The position numbers and the translations under genes are program-made. Under the pieces are notes generated by a model that saw nothing but the letters and a program-made list of their open reading frames with translations, did not search any database and had not been told where the DNA came from. From the NCBI GenBank assembly GCA_021204565.1, contig JAJPZE010000235.1:1-12595 (forward strand): a stretch of DNA of 12,595 nt, given 5' to 3'. This DNA comes from Prevotella sp. (GTDB taxonomy: Bacteria > Bacteroidota > Bacteroidia > Bacteroidales > Bacteroidaceae). Shown here in pieces: positions 1 to 7,800 of this stretch (positions within the stretch are counted from its first letter, which is position 1; every line of letters starts with the position of its first letter).

Positions 1-47
1 CATCTAGTTCTAGACTTGCCTGTTCGTCGGGAGGGGCAGTTGGTGTT

Positions 48-731
48 TCACGTGCGGGATGTGCTCGTACCGCCCGACGGACGTGATGTGCCGCTCTCTT
101 TCTTCCCCGCCGTTAGTCTCGTACTGCTTTGCCCGTTGGTTCCGCTACGCCCGCTATGACTGTTGGAGTTGATTGTTTGCCCTCTGCCGTAGCTGCCTTG
201 ATTAAACTTATCGCGCATACCGGTTGAGCCGGCGCTTCCGCGATTCGATACTCCCGCGCCCTTATTGGCAATCGGATGCCCGCTATACCACGACTTCCCG
301 CCGTTGTGTTTCCAAGAATGTCCGCCGCGATAGCTGCTCCAAAACGCCGGACGACCGAAATAAAAATAGTTGCGTGTAGGGTAGCGGGAATAGATGGCGA
401 AGTGCCAAAAACCGTCGGACCAGAATATCGGACGATAAAAATAAGTTGCTTCGAGGAACAACTGATACTGCCAGTCGAGGAGAACGTAGCTCAGGTCGAG
501 GTTACGCCTTGTCCAGCAGTCGCTGTATATATCGTCTTGCGAGCCGATACCCATAAGGTAATCAAGATTAATCTCATAACAAGCCTCGTACTGGTCTTCG
601 GTAAGGTTCAACTCGTACGCCATCTTGTCGGCAAGGAACAACGCTTGTTCACGTGCTTGCTCGTAACTCATCGCATGCGATGAAACCGTTCCTAAGAACA
701 GGCAGGTCATCAATATAACTATGTGCTTCAT
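48..731 (-). CDS. Uncharacterised secreted protein, aromatic-rich core and Gly/Ser/Asn-rich tail
   Basis: This 227-residue protein has a Sec signal peptide (positive MKH, hydrophobic stretch to about residue 17, likely cleavage after SSHA at 20), so it should be exported. Residues 21-88 look helical and carry charged and acidic residues. Residues 89-131 are very rich in Tyr, Phe and Trp (motifs such as YFYRPIFW and RNYFYFGRP). From about 132 to the end the chain is low complexity: Gly, Ser, Asn, Thr and Arg, probably disordered. I recall similar proteins in other Bacteroidales but no function and no named domain. There is no lipobox, so periplasmic or extracellular location is more likely than lipidation. 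A TAnnTTTG promoter element lies about 55 bases upstream of the ATG. The gene appears monocistronic and is separated from the crp-like gene by that gene's terminator. Function unknown. Confidence 0.8.
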   Translation of the reverse strand: MKHIVILMTCLFLGTVSSHAMSYEQAREQALFLADKMAYELNLTEDQYEACYEINLDYLMGIGSQDDIYSDCWTRRNLDLSYVLLDWQYQLFLEATYFYRPIFWSDGFWHFAIYSRYPTRNYFYFGRPAFWSSYRGGHSWKHNGGKSWYSGHPIANKGAGVSNRGSAGSTGMRDKFNQGSYGRGQTINSNSHSGRSGTNGQSSTRLTAGKKESGTSRPSGGTSTSRT

Positions 732-786
732 ATTTCTTATTTATTTTATTTTGTCGTCTCGTGTCCGTTTCTTATCGTTCACGTTG

Positions 787-794
787 CAAAATTA
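787..794 (-). promoter_or_regulatory. Predicted Bacteroidetes -7 promoter element for the secreted-protein gene
   Basis: On the minus strand this reads TAATTTTG, a full match to the Bacteroidetes -7 consensus TAnnTTTG. A weak -33 candidate (TTTA, minus strand, 814-817) sits 19 bases upstream. The predicted transcript would start near 780 and have a roughly 50-base A-rich leader before the ATG at 731. Promoter function is inferred from the motif and position only. Confidence 0.55.
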
Positions 795-822
795 CCCCTC
801 ATACTCCATTGCATAAAAGGTA

Positions 823-867
823 TTTCCCTAAAAGGCGGGGGATTTTCCCTACTATGAAACGGGGAAA
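823..867. repeat. Repeated TTTCCCTA plus inverted GGGGAAA, possible operator
   Basis: TTTCCCTA occurs at 823-830 and again at 844-851, a 21-base period (about two helical turns). An inverted partner, GGGAAA, lies at 862-867 and could pair with TTTCCC at 844-849 around a 12-base loop. The block is immediately upstream of the predicted -33 region of the secreted-protein gene (about -43 to -87 from its predicted start). That is where an activator would bind. A regulatory role is inference; a chance repeat is possible. Confidence 0.3.
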
Positions 868-902
868 CGACATGCGTGCGGGCATCAATAACCGACAATA
901 AA

Positions 903-932
903 GAAAGGGCTTCGCAATAGCGAAACCCTTTC
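903..932 (-). terminator. Hairpin terminator downstream of the Crp/Fnr-like gene
   Basis: Bases 903-915 pair with 920-932 around the loop AATA, giving 12 base pairs interrupted by one C-A mismatch (GAAAGGG...CCCTTTC outer stem, TTCGC/GCGAA inner stem). On the minus strand the hairpin begins 26 bases after the stop codon of the regulator gene and is followed by the T-rich CTTTATT. This fits a factor-independent terminator for that gene. Confidence 0.7.
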
Positions 933-958
933 CCGACATCTTGTTTTCAAAGCCTTTA

Positions 959-1555
959 TCAACCTTTGAGCGAGGCCGCGCGCACGCGGCTGAGAGTCTC
1001 CGGCGTCATCTGCAAATAGTTGGCGATAAAACGTAACGGCGCACGCAACACTACCTGAGGTTCCTCTTTACACAGACGCTCGTATCGGCTTTGAGCGGCC
1101 TCGAAGCGCAAGCGGTCGGCACGTTTCTGCGAGATGATGAGGCTTTCTTCAAGTATCTTTCTGTACATCATCTGGATGTTAACATGGTGGAGAGAAATCT
1201 CTTCGAGCCTGTTCTTGGGCAGTCCGTATACAACAGATGTTTCAAGCGCCTCTACTTGCTGGCGGCTCGGCTCTTCGTTGAACAGGCTCTCGATACACAT
1301 AAATATATTATGATCAGCACAGATATACTCCGTCACTTCGTTCTCATTCTTGAAATAAAACTGCCGTATCAGCCCCGTGTCTAAATAAAAGATGAACTCG
1401 CAGACATCACCTACGGCGAGTATCGTCTCTCCCTTTTTGTACCTCATAGGTTCGAGGATGCTCTCCAAGACATCCAGCTCTTGCAATGTCATTGTGCTGT
1501 AGCGCCTTGCCAACTCCCTTGCAATATCGCGAGTTTGAAACCGAAATCTTGCCAT
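959..1555 (-). CDS. Crp/Fnr-family transcriptional regulator
   Basis: This 198-residue protein has the layout of the short Crp/Fnr regulators common in Bacteroidota. Residues about 25-120 form a cyclic-nucleotide-binding-type beta roll (RYKKGETIL at 38-46, the FYLDTGLIRQFY stretch at 56-67, then ENEVTEYI). A long dimerisation helix spans about 125-160. A DNA-binding end spans 170-193, with LRFIANYLQMTPETLSRVR as the winged-helix recognition segment. I see no FNR-type Cys cluster, so Fe-S oxygen sensing is unlikely. The ligand cannot be read from the sequence. The ATG at 1555 places a normal-length N-terminus; M22 is an alternative start. The gene lies 75 bases after the lepA stop on the same strand, with no clear promoter between, so it may be read through from lepA. 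Its targets are unknown; the neighbouring secreted-protein promoter is one candidate. Confidence 0.9.
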   Translation of the reverse strand: MARFRFQTRDIARELARRYSTMTLQELDVLESILEPMRYKKGETILAVGDVCEFIFYLDTGLIRQFYFKNENEVTEYICADHNIFMCIESLFNEEPSRQQVEALETSVVYGLPKNRLEEISLHHVNIQMMYRKILEESLIISQKRADRLRFEAAQSRYERLCKEEPQVVLRAPLRFIANYLQMTPETLSRVRAASLKG

Positions 1556-1630
1556 AAAAACTGTTCTCTTCAGATTTAATAGTTGTAGTTTAGATTTTCT
1601 TCTATCGTATGTTTTTAATCCGTCTTACCG

Positions 1631-3412
1631 TCAGTCTAATTTAAGTACGGCTAAGAAAGCTTTCTGCGGAACCTCCACCGTTCCGATGCGCTTCATTCGT
1701 TTCTTGCCGCGCTTCTGCTTTTCCAACAGCTTGCGTTTCCTTGTTACGTCGCCGCCGTAACATTTTGCCGTAACGTCTTTGCGGACGCATTTTATCGTTT
1801 CCCGGGCAATGATTTTCGCCCCTATCGCCGCCTGTATGGCGATGTCAAACTGCTGTCGGGGGATGAGTTCTTTTAGCTTTTCGCACATTCTCCGCCCGAG
1901 CGCTACGGCGTTGTCGGTGTGGGTCAGAGTGGATAAAGCGTCAACCGGCTCGCCGTTGAGCAATATGTCGAGCTTCGCAAGACGTGAGGGGCGGAACCCG
2001 TCGATATGATAATCGAACGACGCATACCCCTTTGAAAGCGATTTCAAACGGTCGTAAAAATCGATTACAATCTCACCTAACGGGAGGAAGAAATGCAACT
2101 CGACACGGTTGCCCGCTATGAATTCTTGCTTTATCAGTTCCCCGCGCTTGTCGAGGCAGAGCTTCATTATCGGACCGATAAACGTCGATGTGGTGATGAT
2201 TGACGCGCGTATGTAAGGCTCTTCGATATGGTCAATCATTGTCGGATCGGGCATACCGGACGGGTTGTGCATCTCCGTTGCTTCGCCCCTCTTGTCGTAC
2301 ACCAAATAGCTTACGTTAGGCACGGTCGTGATGACATCCATATCAAACTCCCGGTCGAGCCGTTCTTGCACTATCTCCATGTGAAGAAGCCCGAGAAAGC
2401 CGCAACGGAACCCGAAGCCAAGCGCAACGGAAGATTCGGGTTGAAAGGTTAACGAGGCGTCGTTAAGCCGGAGCTTCTCCAACGAGGAACGAAGATTTTC
2501 GTAGTCGGTAGGGTCAATCGGGTATACGCCGGCAAACACCATGGGTTTCACCTCTTGGAACCCCGCGATGGCCGTCGTGCACGGGCGCGATACGTGGGTT
2601 ATCGTGTCCCCGACTTTCACTTCCGTCGCGTTCTTTATCCCGGTAATGAGATACCCCACCTCTCCTGCTCTCAGCTCGTCTTTCGGTACGAGCTTCATCT
2701 TCAGCACGCCAACCTCTACGGCATCGTATTCCATATCGGTGTTGGCGAACTTCACACGGTCGCCCTTGCGTATAGTGCCGTTCTCTATCTTAAAATACGC
2801 TATTATGCCGCGAAACGAGTTGAAGACGGAATCGAAGATCAGCGCTTCCAACGGCGCGTCCTTATCTCCTTTCGGGCAGGGTATACGGCTGACAATAGCA
2901 TCGAGAACGGTGTCCACGCCTTCGCCCGTCTTGCCCGACGCACGCAGAATCTCTTCTCTCTTGCACCCCAGAAGCTCCACTATCTCGTCTTCAACCTTAT
3001 CCGGCATCGCCGTCGGAACATCTATCTTGTTGATTACGGGGATTATTTCAAGGTCGTGTTCGAGCGCCATATAGAGGTTTGAAATTGTTTGCGCTTGCAC
3101 CCCTTGAGTAGCGTCAACCACGAGCAACGCCCCCTCACACGCCGCTATGCTACGGCTTACCTCATACGAAAAGTCGACGTGCCCGGGGGTATCGATAAGG
3201 TTAAGCACGTATGCTTCGCCGTCCTTGTCGTACAACATCTGTATTGCATGGCTCTTAATGGTTATGCCCCGCTCACGCTCCAAATCCATATCGTCAAGCA
3301 TCTGCCCTGCAGTAATCTCAATAGTGCGGGTCTTCTCGAGCAAACGATCCGCCAGTGTGGACTTCCCGTGATCGATATGAGCAATAATGCAGAAGTTCCT
3401 TATATGTTGCAC
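1631..3412 (-). CDS. lepA: Elongation factor 4 (LepA), translational GTPase
   Basis: LepA is a ribosome-associated GTPase that acts on elongating or initiating ribosomes, including back-translocation in vitro. The 593 residues match the family's usual length of about 595-600. The G1 P-loop AHIDHGKST is at 11-19, RGITI (switch I) at 48-52, DTPGH (G3, with the catalytic His) at 74-78 and NKID (G4) at 128-131. EF-G-like domains follow. The LepA-specific C-terminal domain is present, with a basic segment (VTRKRKLLEKQKRGKKRMKR) near the end. The start is GTG at 3412, not ATG. It is fixed by the family start MxxIRNFCIIAHIDHG and by an in-frame stop only six codons upstream. A TAnnTTTG element lies about 24 bases upstream. 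No damage or unusual residue was seen. Confidence 0.98.
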   Translation of the reverse strand: MQHIRNFCIIAHIDHGKSTLADRLLEKTRTIEITAGQMLDDMDLERERGITIKSHAIQMLYDKDGEAYVLNLIDTPGHVDFSYEVSRSIAACEGALLVVDATQGVQAQTISNLYMALEHDLEIIPVINKIDVPTAMPDKVEDEIVELLGCKREEILRASGKTGEGVDTVLDAIVSRIPCPKGDKDAPLEALIFDSVFNSFRGIIAYFKIENGTIRKGDRVKFANTDMEYDAVEVGVLKMKLVPKDELRAGEVGYLITGIKNATEVKVGDTITHVSRPCTTAIAGFQEVKPMVFAGVYPIDPTDYENLRSSLEKLRLNDASLTFQPESSVALGFGFRCGFLGLLHMEIVQERLDREFDMDVITTVPNVSYLVYDKRGEATEMHNPSGMPDPTMIDHIEEPYIRASIITTSTFIGPIMKLCLDKRGELIKQEFIAGNRVELHFFLPLGEIVIDFYDRLKSLSKGYASFDYHIDGFRPSRLAKLDILLNGEPVDALSTLTHTDNAVALGRRMCEKLKELIPRQQFDIAIQAAIGAKIIARETIKCVRKDVTAKCYGGDVTRKRKLLEKQKRGKKRMKRIGTVEVPQKAFLAVLKLD

Positions 3413-3435
3413 GAGTACGGATTGATATTCTTATG

Positions 3436-3443
3436 CAAATGTA
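3436..3443 (-). promoter_or_regulatory. Predicted -7 promoter element for lepA
   Basis: The minus strand reads TACATTTG, a full TAnnTTTG match, ending 23 bases before the GTG start of lepA. No good -33 TTTG is seen at the usual distance. The predicted leader is only about 15-20 bases long. Confidence 0.45.
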
Positions 3444-3460
3444 GGGATAAAAAGATAAAA

Positions 3461-3496
3461 ACGGCTTGATAGAGTGCGAAATTATATTAAAGCCGT
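3461..3496 (-). terminator. Possible terminator after yggS
   Basis: On the minus strand ACGGCTT (3496-3490) pairs with AAGCCGT (3467-3461) across a 22-base loop, and the second arm is followed by TTTTATCTTTTT. The stem is only 7 bp and the loop is long, so it may be weak. Its place, 25 bases after the yggS stop and just before the lepA promoter, fits a separator between the two transcripts. Confidence 0.4.
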
Positions 3497-3521
3497 AGTC
3501 AGAGGGGCGGCTCAGGACAGG

Positions 3522-4199
3522 TCAACGGGCGGGATATTGACGTGCTCCGAATATCTTTGTGCCGACTCTGATCATATTCGCCCCCGCACGTAATGCGATG
3601 TCGTAATCGTCGCTCATCCCCCACGAACGAATACAAAAACTGTCGTCCGAAGGGAAGAAACGCGCTTTCGCCTCGGCGAAGAAGCCGTTCGCAAGGTTGA
3701 ACTCGCGCTCTATTTGCGCTTTCATCTCCGTGTTCGTCGCCATCGTCATCACGCCGCACGGATGCACGTTCGGATACTCTGCGCGGTCGAAGGCGGACAA
3801 GAACGCCATACACTCCTCAGGCGTAAAGCCTGATTTGGTCGTCTCTTGTGCAATATGGAGCTCGAAGAGAACATCCACTACACGCCCCGCCCCGTGCGCA
3901 CACCTTTGTATCTCGCGCACGAGGCGCACGGAGTCGACGCTTTGTATGAGGGAAACGAAAGGGATGATTTGGCGAACTTTGTTGGTTTGCAGATGACCTA
4001 TGAAATGCCAGCGGATGTCTTTCGGCAGGGCATCATATTTGCCCAGAAGCTCCTTTACATAACTTTCGCCGAACGCTCTTTGCCCCGCGCGGTACGCCTC
4101 CATTATGCTCTCCGCGGAATGAAACTTGCTTACCGCCACCAATGCCGCACCCTCAGGCAACGAGCGATATATCTCCTTTATGTTCTCCCCGACTGTCAA
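3522..4199 (-). CDS. yggS: YggS/PROSC-type pyridoxal 5'-phosphate homeostasis protein
   Basis: This is a single-domain, fold-type III (alanine-racemase-like) PLP-binding protein of the YggS/PLPBP family. These proteins buffer free PLP and affect amino-acid metabolism without a known catalytic reaction. The 225 residues are of normal length. The PLP lysine is K25 in VAVSKFH. The family motif WHFIGHLQTNK is at 64-74, HIAQETTKSGF at 115-125, the CGVMTMAT segment at 148-155, and the phosphate-binding RVGTKIFG at 211-218. The start is TTG at 4199: family members begin M-[ST]-[IV]-x-E-N, which matches residues translated from this codon. The usual SMGMS motif here reads RSWGMS, with Trp at 193 in place of Met. 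The gene begins 14 bases after the DUF4494 stop, so the two are probably cotranscribed. Confidence 0.95.
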   Translation of the reverse strand: MTVGENIKEIYRSLPEGAALVAVSKFHSAESIMEAYRAGQRAFGESYVKELLGKYDALPKDIRWHFIGHLQTNKVRQIIPFVSLIQSVDSVRLVREIQRCAHGAGRVVDVLFELHIAQETTKSGFTPEECMAFLSAFDRAEYPNVHPCGVMTMATNTEMKAQIEREFNLANGFFAEAKARFFPSDDSFCIRSWGMSDDYDIALRAGANMIRVGTKIFGARQYPAR

Positions 4200-4213
4200 C
4201 GCCGCTTTTTTCT

Positions 4214-4666
4214 TCAGAGTTTTCTCGTATGTTCGAACACGTCCATAACAGCGGTTTCGGCAAGTGATGCGATGACGTAATCAATCATCGTCTTGCCCAT
4301 AATCTCGTTAATATACTCCACCGCCTTACCCAACGAATTGGCTTCGACGAGATAATAAACGGTTTGCTTTTTTTCTTTCTCCGTCTTTTCGTCTAAGGTG
4401 ATGAACTGTAATTTGGCTTTATACCAACGGTCGTCGTGCTCTGCGTCGGAGAAGAAAACCTCTTTATAAGTTGCCTCGACAATATTTGTAATCTTAAACT
4501 CGCCGCTCACGTATGCAGACACCTCGTTGGTTATTTGAGCTTCCGCCTCGGCGAAAGACATTGCATCCACCACGTACAGCTCGCTCGTCGTGCGGAGCAA
4601 ACCGTTATCCATCATCTTGTCGTACTTCACTTTCGTCTCGTACCAAGTTGCCGTTCTGTCTCTCAT
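4214..4666 (-). CDS. DUF4494 domain protein of unknown function
   Basis: This 150-residue protein matches, from memory, the Bacteroidota family DUF4494. The hallmarks are an N-terminal TWYETKVKYDK, ELYVVDAMSFAEAEAQI, then WYKAKLQFITLDEKTEKEKK, and a C-terminal half repeating the same pattern (YYLVEANSLGKAVEYI). It has no signal peptide or membrane helix, so it should be cytoplasmic. I chose the ATG at 4666 over in-frame starts further upstream (to 4795). The family begins a few residues before TWYETKV, and a full TAnnTTTG promoter element lies inside the upstream extension. The gene is 14 bases upstream of yggS, a pairing I also recall from other Bacteroidales, which hints at a linked but unknown role. 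No catalytic motif is visible. Confidence 0.88.
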   Translation of the reverse strand: MRDRTATWYETKVKYDKMMDNGLLRTTSELYVVDAMSFAEAEAQITNEVSAYVSGEFKITNIVEATYKEVFFSDAEHDDRWYKAKLQFITLDEKTEKEKKQTVYYLVEANSLGKAVEYINEIMGKTMIDYVIASLAETAVMDVFEHTRKL

Positions 4667-4698
4667 TCGTCTTTCCGTTTGTTTGTCTATATGCGCCG

Positions 4699-4706
4699 CA
4701 AAAGTA
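4699..4706 (-). promoter_or_regulatory. Predicted -7 promoter element for the DUF4494-yggS operon
   Basis: The minus strand reads TACTTTTG, a full match to TAnnTTTG. The predicted start would be near 4692, giving a leader of about 25 bases before the ATG at 4666. No convincing -33 TTTG lies 19-22 bases upstream. Confidence 0.55.
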
Positions 4707-4815
4707 TGATAAATATTTCTTTTGAAGATGTACTTGCCTGTAAATCGGACGCTCATACGCACTTTACGCTCTTCTGTCGAGCGCAAGGACATCAAAGAAA
4801 AGTCCCTTTTTGCCG

Positions 4816-4846
4816 CTTGTCGAAAGGTGCATTTGAATTACTTTTG
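4816..4846 (+). promoter_or_regulatory. Predicted promoter of the kinase operon (-33 CTTG, -7 TACTTTTG)
   Basis: TACTTTTG at 4839-4846 is a full TAnnTTTG match. CTTG at 4816-4819 (three of four to TTTG) is 19 bases upstream of it, the expected spacing. The -7 box ends only four bases before the ATG at 4851, so transcription is predicted to begin at or just after the start codon. The same -7 octamer is used in the divergent direction at 4699-4706. Confidence 0.5.
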
Positions 4847-4850
4847 CAGT

Positions 4851-7800
4851 ATGTGTAGCGGTCGGAAAGGTCATATTTGCCGTGTCGTCGGGGCGGTGTT
4901 TCCCGTTGTCTTGTTGGTGTTCTTTTGTGCGTCGTGCGGCACTTCGGGGCGGGGCAACCGGGCGGATATGCTCAACGACGAAGCATATCGCAACCATTAT
5001 ATCTCCCTCGAGACGACAAGTCGTTACGCCCGCGAGGCGTTGTCAGCAAGCGGAAGCTACGAAGCGGGACGTATGGAGGCGCTCAATCATTTGGTGTTTA
5101 CAGAGCTGATGAAGATGGATTACTCCGCCGCCGAAACGCGCCTGAAGCAGATCCTCAACACTACCGACAACCAAATCGAGCTTCTTGTGGCGAACGTTCA
5201 GATGATGCGCCTGTGTCAGCGGATGTCAAGGAATAAAGAGTTTTACGTTTATCTCCGGGCGGCTGAAAAGAATGCCGGGCGCATCCGCGAAAGCCGCTCC
5301 GAGCTCACCGCGCGACAAGTCCGCCGCCTCGTCTACGCTGAAACGGAGATGAATATCGTCCGCTCGGCATACCTTTATTACATAGGTCAGATGGATGAGT
5401 TCCGGCGTGTGCTCGGTTCTGTGGATATGTCGGGCGTGGCGGCGAACGATACGGCACAAGTGCTTAACTTGCTTTACAACATCGGCGACGGCGGGTTTTA
5501 CGTGCTCGGGAGCGGGGAAGAGAGGAGCGAAAAGGAGTTTGCGGCGTTGACCCGTTGTTATCTCAAAGCTCTTCGCGCCGGACAAATTTATTGGCAAGCG
5601 AATGCGTTACAGGCGATGAGCGAACACCTTATCGACAGTGTTTCGGCACGCCGGCTGACCGCCAAGAACGCTCTTTATGTACGCATAATCAACGATAAAG
5701 ATGTGCCGGACAGCTTGTTGGCGTTGACATTAGCCCGCCGCTCGCTACGTCTGTTCCGCACTTACGGCGACACGTACCAAACGGCGGGCGCTATGCGAAC
5801 AGTCGCCGATTGTCTGTTTGCATTAGGTCGCTACGACGAAGCGATAACCTCATTAGAGCGCTCTCTATCGTTCAGCCGCCGTGTGGAGCAATCTCCCGCG
5901 CTCGCTTCGAGTATCTACGAGCGTTTGTCAATCTGTTATTCGGCTCTCGACAACAAACCCGTATCCGACTATTACCGCAACTTATACTTAGACACACAGG
6001 AGAACACGCGGCAAGACAGGGAACTTGACGTGCGCGCCGAACAGCTGAACAAGATGTCGAAACAGCTCAATCTCATCCTCTTGATATTGCTCGCCGCGGT
6101 TGTAATCCTTATTGCGACGCTCTACATATCTATGAAGAAGCGCAAAGAGGACGACGGAAAGGCGATATTGCAACAATTGTTCGCCCCGCTAAGACTATGG
6201 CGCGAACGGGAGCAAAGTGCGGCGGAGGAGGCGGCACGACGGCGCGAAGACATTGCCGAACGCAGCCGCGTGGCGGCGTTGACAAGAGAGCACAACCTGC
6301 AAGTCAACATCGAGCAACGGGCGAAAGTGTCGCTCTTTTCCGGCATCACCCCGCTTATCAGCCGTATGATAACAGAGATTAACCTGCTGAAAACGAGAGA
6401 TTACAGCGCCGGAGAAAGAGAGCGGCGAAGAGCATATATTGCCGAATTGAACGACAAGATCGTTGAATACAACGACGTGCTTACTCGTTGGATACAGCTC
6501 CGGAAGGGCGAATTGAGCCTCAGAATAGAGAGTTTCCCCCTGCAACAACTATTTGACATGCTCTCTAAAAGCGCGCCGACGTTCGATATGCAGGGCGTTC
6601 GTCTGACGGTGAAGCCGACCGCGGCGGTAGTAAAAGCCGACCGCGCATTGACCTTGTTTATGCTCAACACCATCGCAGATAACGCGCGAAAGGCGACTCC
6701 GAACGGCGGCGAGGTGGTTGTCTCTGCCGAAGAGACGGAGCATTATGTAGAGCTCTCGGTTGCCGATACGGGCAGAGGGATGAACGAGAAAGAAATGCAA
6801 CGATTGTTCGGCAAATGTGTTCCCGAACTGCCCGAAGCCATCTCCGGCACAACCGGAGGGAAAAGCGGACAAGTTATAGAGCACGGTTTCGGACTGATGA
6901 ACTGCAAGGGAATAATAGAGAAATATAAAAAGACGAGCCGCCTCTTCTCTGTTTGTCAGCTTGGTGCTCAGAGCCGCCGCGGCATTGGAACGACCGTTTG
7001 GTTCCGCCTGCCGCGGGGTATTATCCGCCGGCTTGTTGTCCTTACCCTGTTTGTAACGGGTCTGTTGCCGATCCAGGCGACAGATACGCGGGCTTTGGAA
7101 CGCGGTCGGAACTTTGCCGACAGTACATATTTCTGCAATCTTCAAGGGCGATATTCCGACGCATTATCTTTTGCGAAAGCCGCCTTGAGCGAACTGAACA
7201 ACTATTATAAATCGGTGTATCCGGAGAGTGGAGATACGCTGGTGTTCTCCGGCGGCGGGAAGCCGGCGGAGTTGGACTGGACCGACGACACCCTGGCAAT
7301 AGATTTCGGAGTGGTGCTCGACATACGTAACGAGGCGGCTGTCGCCGCGCTTGCGCTTCACGATTGGGACGCTTACAGCTACAACAATAAGGTGTATACC
7401 CGATTGTTTAAGGAGCTCAGTAGAGACAAAACATTGTCCGATTACGTTACGCGAATGCAGAGTGCGGGCGAGACGAAGAACGTTGCAATTATTCTTCTGA
7501 TACTTCTCTTGGCGGGCATTATCGCGGTTTATTATTTCTTATATTACCGCCGTGAGCGCCTCCGGCGCACGGTAACGGAGCGCGCGGGCGAGATTAACGC
7601 CGCGTTGCTCGATGCGTCCGACCCCGCCGGGATGCTTGAAAAGATACGTGCGATAGGGGCAAAAAGAAAACAACAGCCCGGTTTCACGCACGACGACCGG
7701 CACATTCTCGGGCGTTTGGACAACATCACGGAGCAGATAACGCATACTCTCGAACGGGCGGAAAGCGAACGAAGGCGCGGCGGGGAGGATATGCTCAGGG

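Noticed and set aside
3..14. Inverted repeat TCTAG-TT-CTAGA downstream of the secreted-protein gene
   Set aside because: The stem is five base pairs, A/T-heavy with a two-base loop and no T-run; too small to call a terminator.
2541..3082. Two long plus-strand open frames opposite lepA (177 and 175 codons)
   Set aside because: They lie antisense to a fully conserved gene, and their translations show no domain or plausible composition.
4667..4795. In-frame upstream extension of the DUF4494 gene
   Set aside because: The family starts shortly before TWYETKV, and the extension contains the TAnnTTTG promoter element at 4699-4706.
4722..4850. In-frame upstream extension of the kinase gene (43 extra codons)
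   Set aside because: It would place a hydrophilic, basic stretch before a good lipoprotein signal peptide, and it spans the predicted kinase promoter.
6549..7145. 198-codon minus-strand frame opposite the kinase ATP-binding domain
   Set aside because: The opposite strand encodes all HATPase motifs in order, and the minus translation has no recognisable features.
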